Below, in pieces: positions 62,175-64,000 of a DNA stretch of 64,000 nt. How positions within the stretch are numbered: the stretch's first letter is position 1; every line of letters begins with the position of its first letter. Origin of the DNA: Butyrivibrio sp. YAB3001. Its GTDB lineage: Bacteria; Bacillota; Clostridia; Lachnospirales; Lachnospiraceae. The stretch is from contig NZ_FOKR01000003.1 in NCBI RefSeq assembly GCF_900112195.1, positions 17,124 through 81,123 on the forward strand, given 5' to 3'. A program made the position numbers and the translations under genes. Below the pieces are notes generated by a model. That model was given only the letters and a program-made list of their open reading frames with translations. It was not told the DNA's origin and searched no databases.

Positions 62175-62250
62175 GAGTAGGTGACAATCAGCCATCCTAC
62201 TCGTCTCGCGACCCGCATGCTACGAAGTAGCAAATTACATTATGCGGGTC
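62175..62250. repeat. Two hairpins after ptsI
   Basis: GAGTAGG (62175) pairs with CCTACTC (62196-62202), and GACCCGCAT (62210) pairs with ATGCGGGTC (62242-62250) around an inner GCTAC-GAA-GTAGC hairpin. Neither has a T tract. The second contains the 19-bp repeat at 62225-62243. Confidence 0.55.
62225..62243 (+). repeat. 19-bp repeat, copy 2
   Basis: Exact match to 17443-17461, here embedded in a hairpin between ptsI and its terminator. Confidence 0.5.
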
Positions 62251-62260
62251 TGCGAATAAG

Positions 62261-62311
62261 AAAAGATGCCATAAATGGTTGTGATATTTAAAACCATTTA
62301 TGGCATCTTTT
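62261..62311. terminator. Bidirectional terminator of the fru operon
   Basis: AAAAGATGCCATAAATGGTT pairs with its full complement across a 10-nt loop, giving a 20-bp perfect stem with A/T ends. Confidence 0.9.
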
Positions 62312-62410
62312 CTCATCCATATGATTATTTTTCAATGACTGTTATGTTAATGAAACATAATCAAATACTATTTATATGGAACATATTTCTTTGCATTGCT
62401 AAGTTTTGCA

Positions 62411-62572
62411 TCATGTCATATTACGAAGCATCTCTATCGCTGTCTGAGGATGTCCTGACTGAGGTGTGGAATAAACATTATCATATTTAGATAAAAGTCT
62501 TTCTCTCATCTCCTCAGGATGATTGTATAACTGATCCATTATCCTATCAAAGGCCTTCTTCCATTCGCCCAT
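62411..62572 (-). CDS. 53-aa small protein, unknown function
   Basis: A short frame beginning MGEWKKAFDRIMDQLYNHPE and ending AIEMLRNMT, with a strong AAGGAGG 7 bp before the ATG. It is helical, charged and soluble. No family recognised. It lies between the fru terminator and the repeat protein at the right edge. The excellent ribosome site is the main support. Confidence 0.6.
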   Translation of the reverse strand: MGEWKKAFDRIMDQLYNHPEEMRERLLSKYDNVYSTPQSGHPQTAIEMLRNMT

Positions 62573-62818
62573 TTCGTTACCTCCTTGTACACTACTGAAC
62601 GGATCGATTCTAAAAAAACTGTACTATGTTATCGCCCGCACCAGTAATCAAACTGTAACTTCAACTCCAATCACTTACAGAAAACATCATGTATTTCGTG
62701 GTTTTCTATAAATATGCTAGCGATAAACATAGTACTTAATTTTTCGAATAAAGGCAATGGAAAATTGCACAAATAATTGTGAACATTCTGTGTTTTTGAA
62801 ACGAAATATCAGTTCAAA

Positions 62819-64000
62819 TTAAATATCTGAAGATTTAATTCCTTCTGTCTTAATAATGAACTTTACGCTGCACTTCTCATCAGCGTTTGCTCCTGCGAAT
62901 GAAGTATAATTTCCGCCTGCTTCCTTGATTGCTGAGAGCTTATCTGCAAAGTCTGTAAGATCACCGTCAAATGCCTCATAGAGCTTTTTGATTCCCTCTT
63001 CATCAAGCTTGCATACACCATCAAGAAGTTCAACTACACCATCATCAAGTTCAATAATGCCATCATTGAGCTTTCCTGCGCCTTCATTAAGATCCTTAGC
63101 GCCATTCATCAGCTCGCCTGCTCCGTTATCAAGGTCATTTGCGCCACTGTTAAGCTGATCAGCACCTGATTTAAGATTACCTGCGCCACTTGAAAGCTTT
63201 CCTGCTCCATCATTAAGCTGACTTGCACCATCACTAAGCTGCCCTGCGCCGTCGCTAAGCTGCTTTGCACCGTCGTTTAATTTTCCGTTATTAGCTACAA
63301 GCTGGCTTGTTCCGTCATGAAGCTGTGAAGCACCTGTGCTAAGTGTTCCAAGACCTTCGTCAAGCTTCTGAGTTCCTGCATAGAGCTGGCCAAGACCATC
63401 TGCAAGATCTTTATTTCCTTCAGAAATCTGCTTTGCTCCCTCTATTGCTGCATTTACCTTATCCAGTGATTCCTGATTAAGAGGAACATTCTCAAGTTCA
63501 GCATTAAGCTTTGAAAGTGTTGAAACCACTGCTTTTGATGCACCTACAAGCATTGAGTAGCTGGCAATTGCCTGAGTATGCTGCATCATCAGATCACTAC
63601 CCATAATCTCTTTCTGAAGATCCTTATCTGAAGAAATCTTCTTCATGATAGCTGCTTTAAGTGTCTTATTTGACATAAGCTTAGCCATGATATCTTCATT
63701 GGAAAGAACCTTTGCCATAACCTTCTCATCGCTGAACAAGCCATCAAGAAGATCTGTATCGCTAAGGATGAGACTCTGAACCTTTTCATTCTTGAGCATG
63801 CTGCCAACAAGCTTCTTATCGCTCATGATCATGCCGATTACCTTCTCATCACTGAGAATCTTACCCATGAGCTCGCTGTTTCCGAATATCTGCTTCTGAA
63901 CCTTCTCATTGCCAAGCATCTTTCCTACAAGCTCTGTATCTCCCATGATCATTCCAAGCACTTTCTCATCGCTGAGCATCTTACCCATAAGATCTTTGTT
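62819..64000 (-). CDS. Helical Leu/Gly-repeat protein, probable C-terminus of an MMPL/YhgE-type membrane protein (partial)
   Basis: About 394 C-terminal residues, open to the right edge, so the N-terminus is missing. The first part is a run of repeats like MGKMLSDEKVLGMIMGD and VGKMLGNEKVQ. A middle helical segment follows, then about sixteen 7-residue units of the LxDGAxQ / LxxGAxx type (QLSDGAG, QLNSGAN). Such LxxG heptads occur in the extracytoplasmic part of YhgE/Pip and MMPL-type membrane proteins. The end (KCSVKFIIKTEGI) is soluble. The T7SS protein EsaA/YueB has similar repeats but I cannot assign it here. Confidence 0.7.
   Translation of the reverse strand, partial: NKDLMGKMLSDEKVLGMIMGDTELVGKMLGNEKVQKQIFGNSELMGKILSDEKVIGMIMSDKKLVGSMLKNEKVQSLILSDTDLLDGLFSDEKVMAKVLSNEDIMAKLMSNKTLKAAIMKKISSDKDLQKEIMGSDLMMQHTQAIASYSMLVGASKAVVSTLSKLNAELENVPLNQESLDKVNAAIEGAKQISEGNKDLADGLGQLYAGTQKLDEGLGTLSTGASQLHDGTSQLVANNGKLNDGAKQLSDGAGQLSDGASQLNDGAGKLSSGAGNLKSGADQLNSGANDLDNGAGELMNGAKDLNEGAGKLNDGIIELDDGVVELLDGVCKLDEEGIKKLYEAFDGDLTDFADKLSAIKEAGGNYTSFAGANADEKCSVKFIIKTEGIKSSDI

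Noticed and set aside
62819..64000. EsaA (T7SS) assignment for the repeat protein
   Set aside because: LxxG-type repeats occur in several membrane families, the N-terminus is outside the window, and it is more than 20 kb from essC.

Overview
The window looks like chromosome from a Lachnospiraceae member, most plausibly Butyrivibrio or Pseudobutyrivibrio (inference). The reasons are moderate-to-low GC, Gram-positive Shine-Dalgarno sites, plant-polysaccharide genes (a GH53 galactanase, a TRAP transporter with a KdgF-like cupin, two GH3 beta-glucosidases of which one has permuted domains), DUF4317, and clostridial-type c-di-GMP riboswitches. No rRNA, tRNA, complete IS or CRISPR array was seen.

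Layout. 1-7.4 kb: two divergent operons, each headed by its own promoter, a near-identical class I c-di-GMP riboswitch and an intrinsic terminator. One encodes Hsp70, a small protein and a J-like/Sel1 protein. The other encodes a DUF2752 protein, a zinc-ribbon/DUF898 membrane protein and a two-helix membrane protein. 7.5-17.5 kb: a pectin-type catabolic block with a lipoprotein galactanase, a YesM/YesN-like two-component system fused in one operon to a TRAP-type binding protein, a full TRAP transporter, and KdgF. 17.5-21.9 kb: a MarR-controlled heterodimeric ABC exporter. 22-23.7 kb: small proteins (one ending in a FliM-like CheY-binding peptide) and endonuclease III.

23.5-41.8 kb: an unusual type VII secretion (T7SS) locus. 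It holds DUF4176, EssC with an N-terminal FHA domain, a YukD/EsaB-like protein, five divergent WXG100 proteins, a VWA/TM/FHA protein, a PP2C phosphatase, two modular cysteine-hydrolase effectors, a TPR protein with a Cys-rich and Gly/Asn-repeat tail, and a Ser/Thr kinase with an extracytoplasmic TPR domain. EsaA, EssA and EssB are not recognisable. Kinase, phosphatase and FHA proteins together suggest phospho-threonine control of secretion, and a conserved promoter block precedes both ends of the locus. A reverse-oriented Rpn-type nuclease gene with a tandemly duplicated 3' end interrupts it.

42-51 kb: an XRE regulator, a hairpin-flanked AAA ATPase, a GtrA-like membrane protein, and two GH3 enzymes, the second permuted and anchored at both ends. 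51-56 kb: a signalling operon of CheC-like phosphatase, DUF4317, LytTR regulator, GHKL kinase and a GGDEF protein that could supply c-di-GMP for the riboswitches. 56-62 kb: a complete fructose PTS operon, fruR-fruK-fruA-ptsH-ptsI. The right edge cuts a protein rich in Leu/Gly helical repeats, probably the C-terminus of an MMPL/YhgE-type membrane protein.
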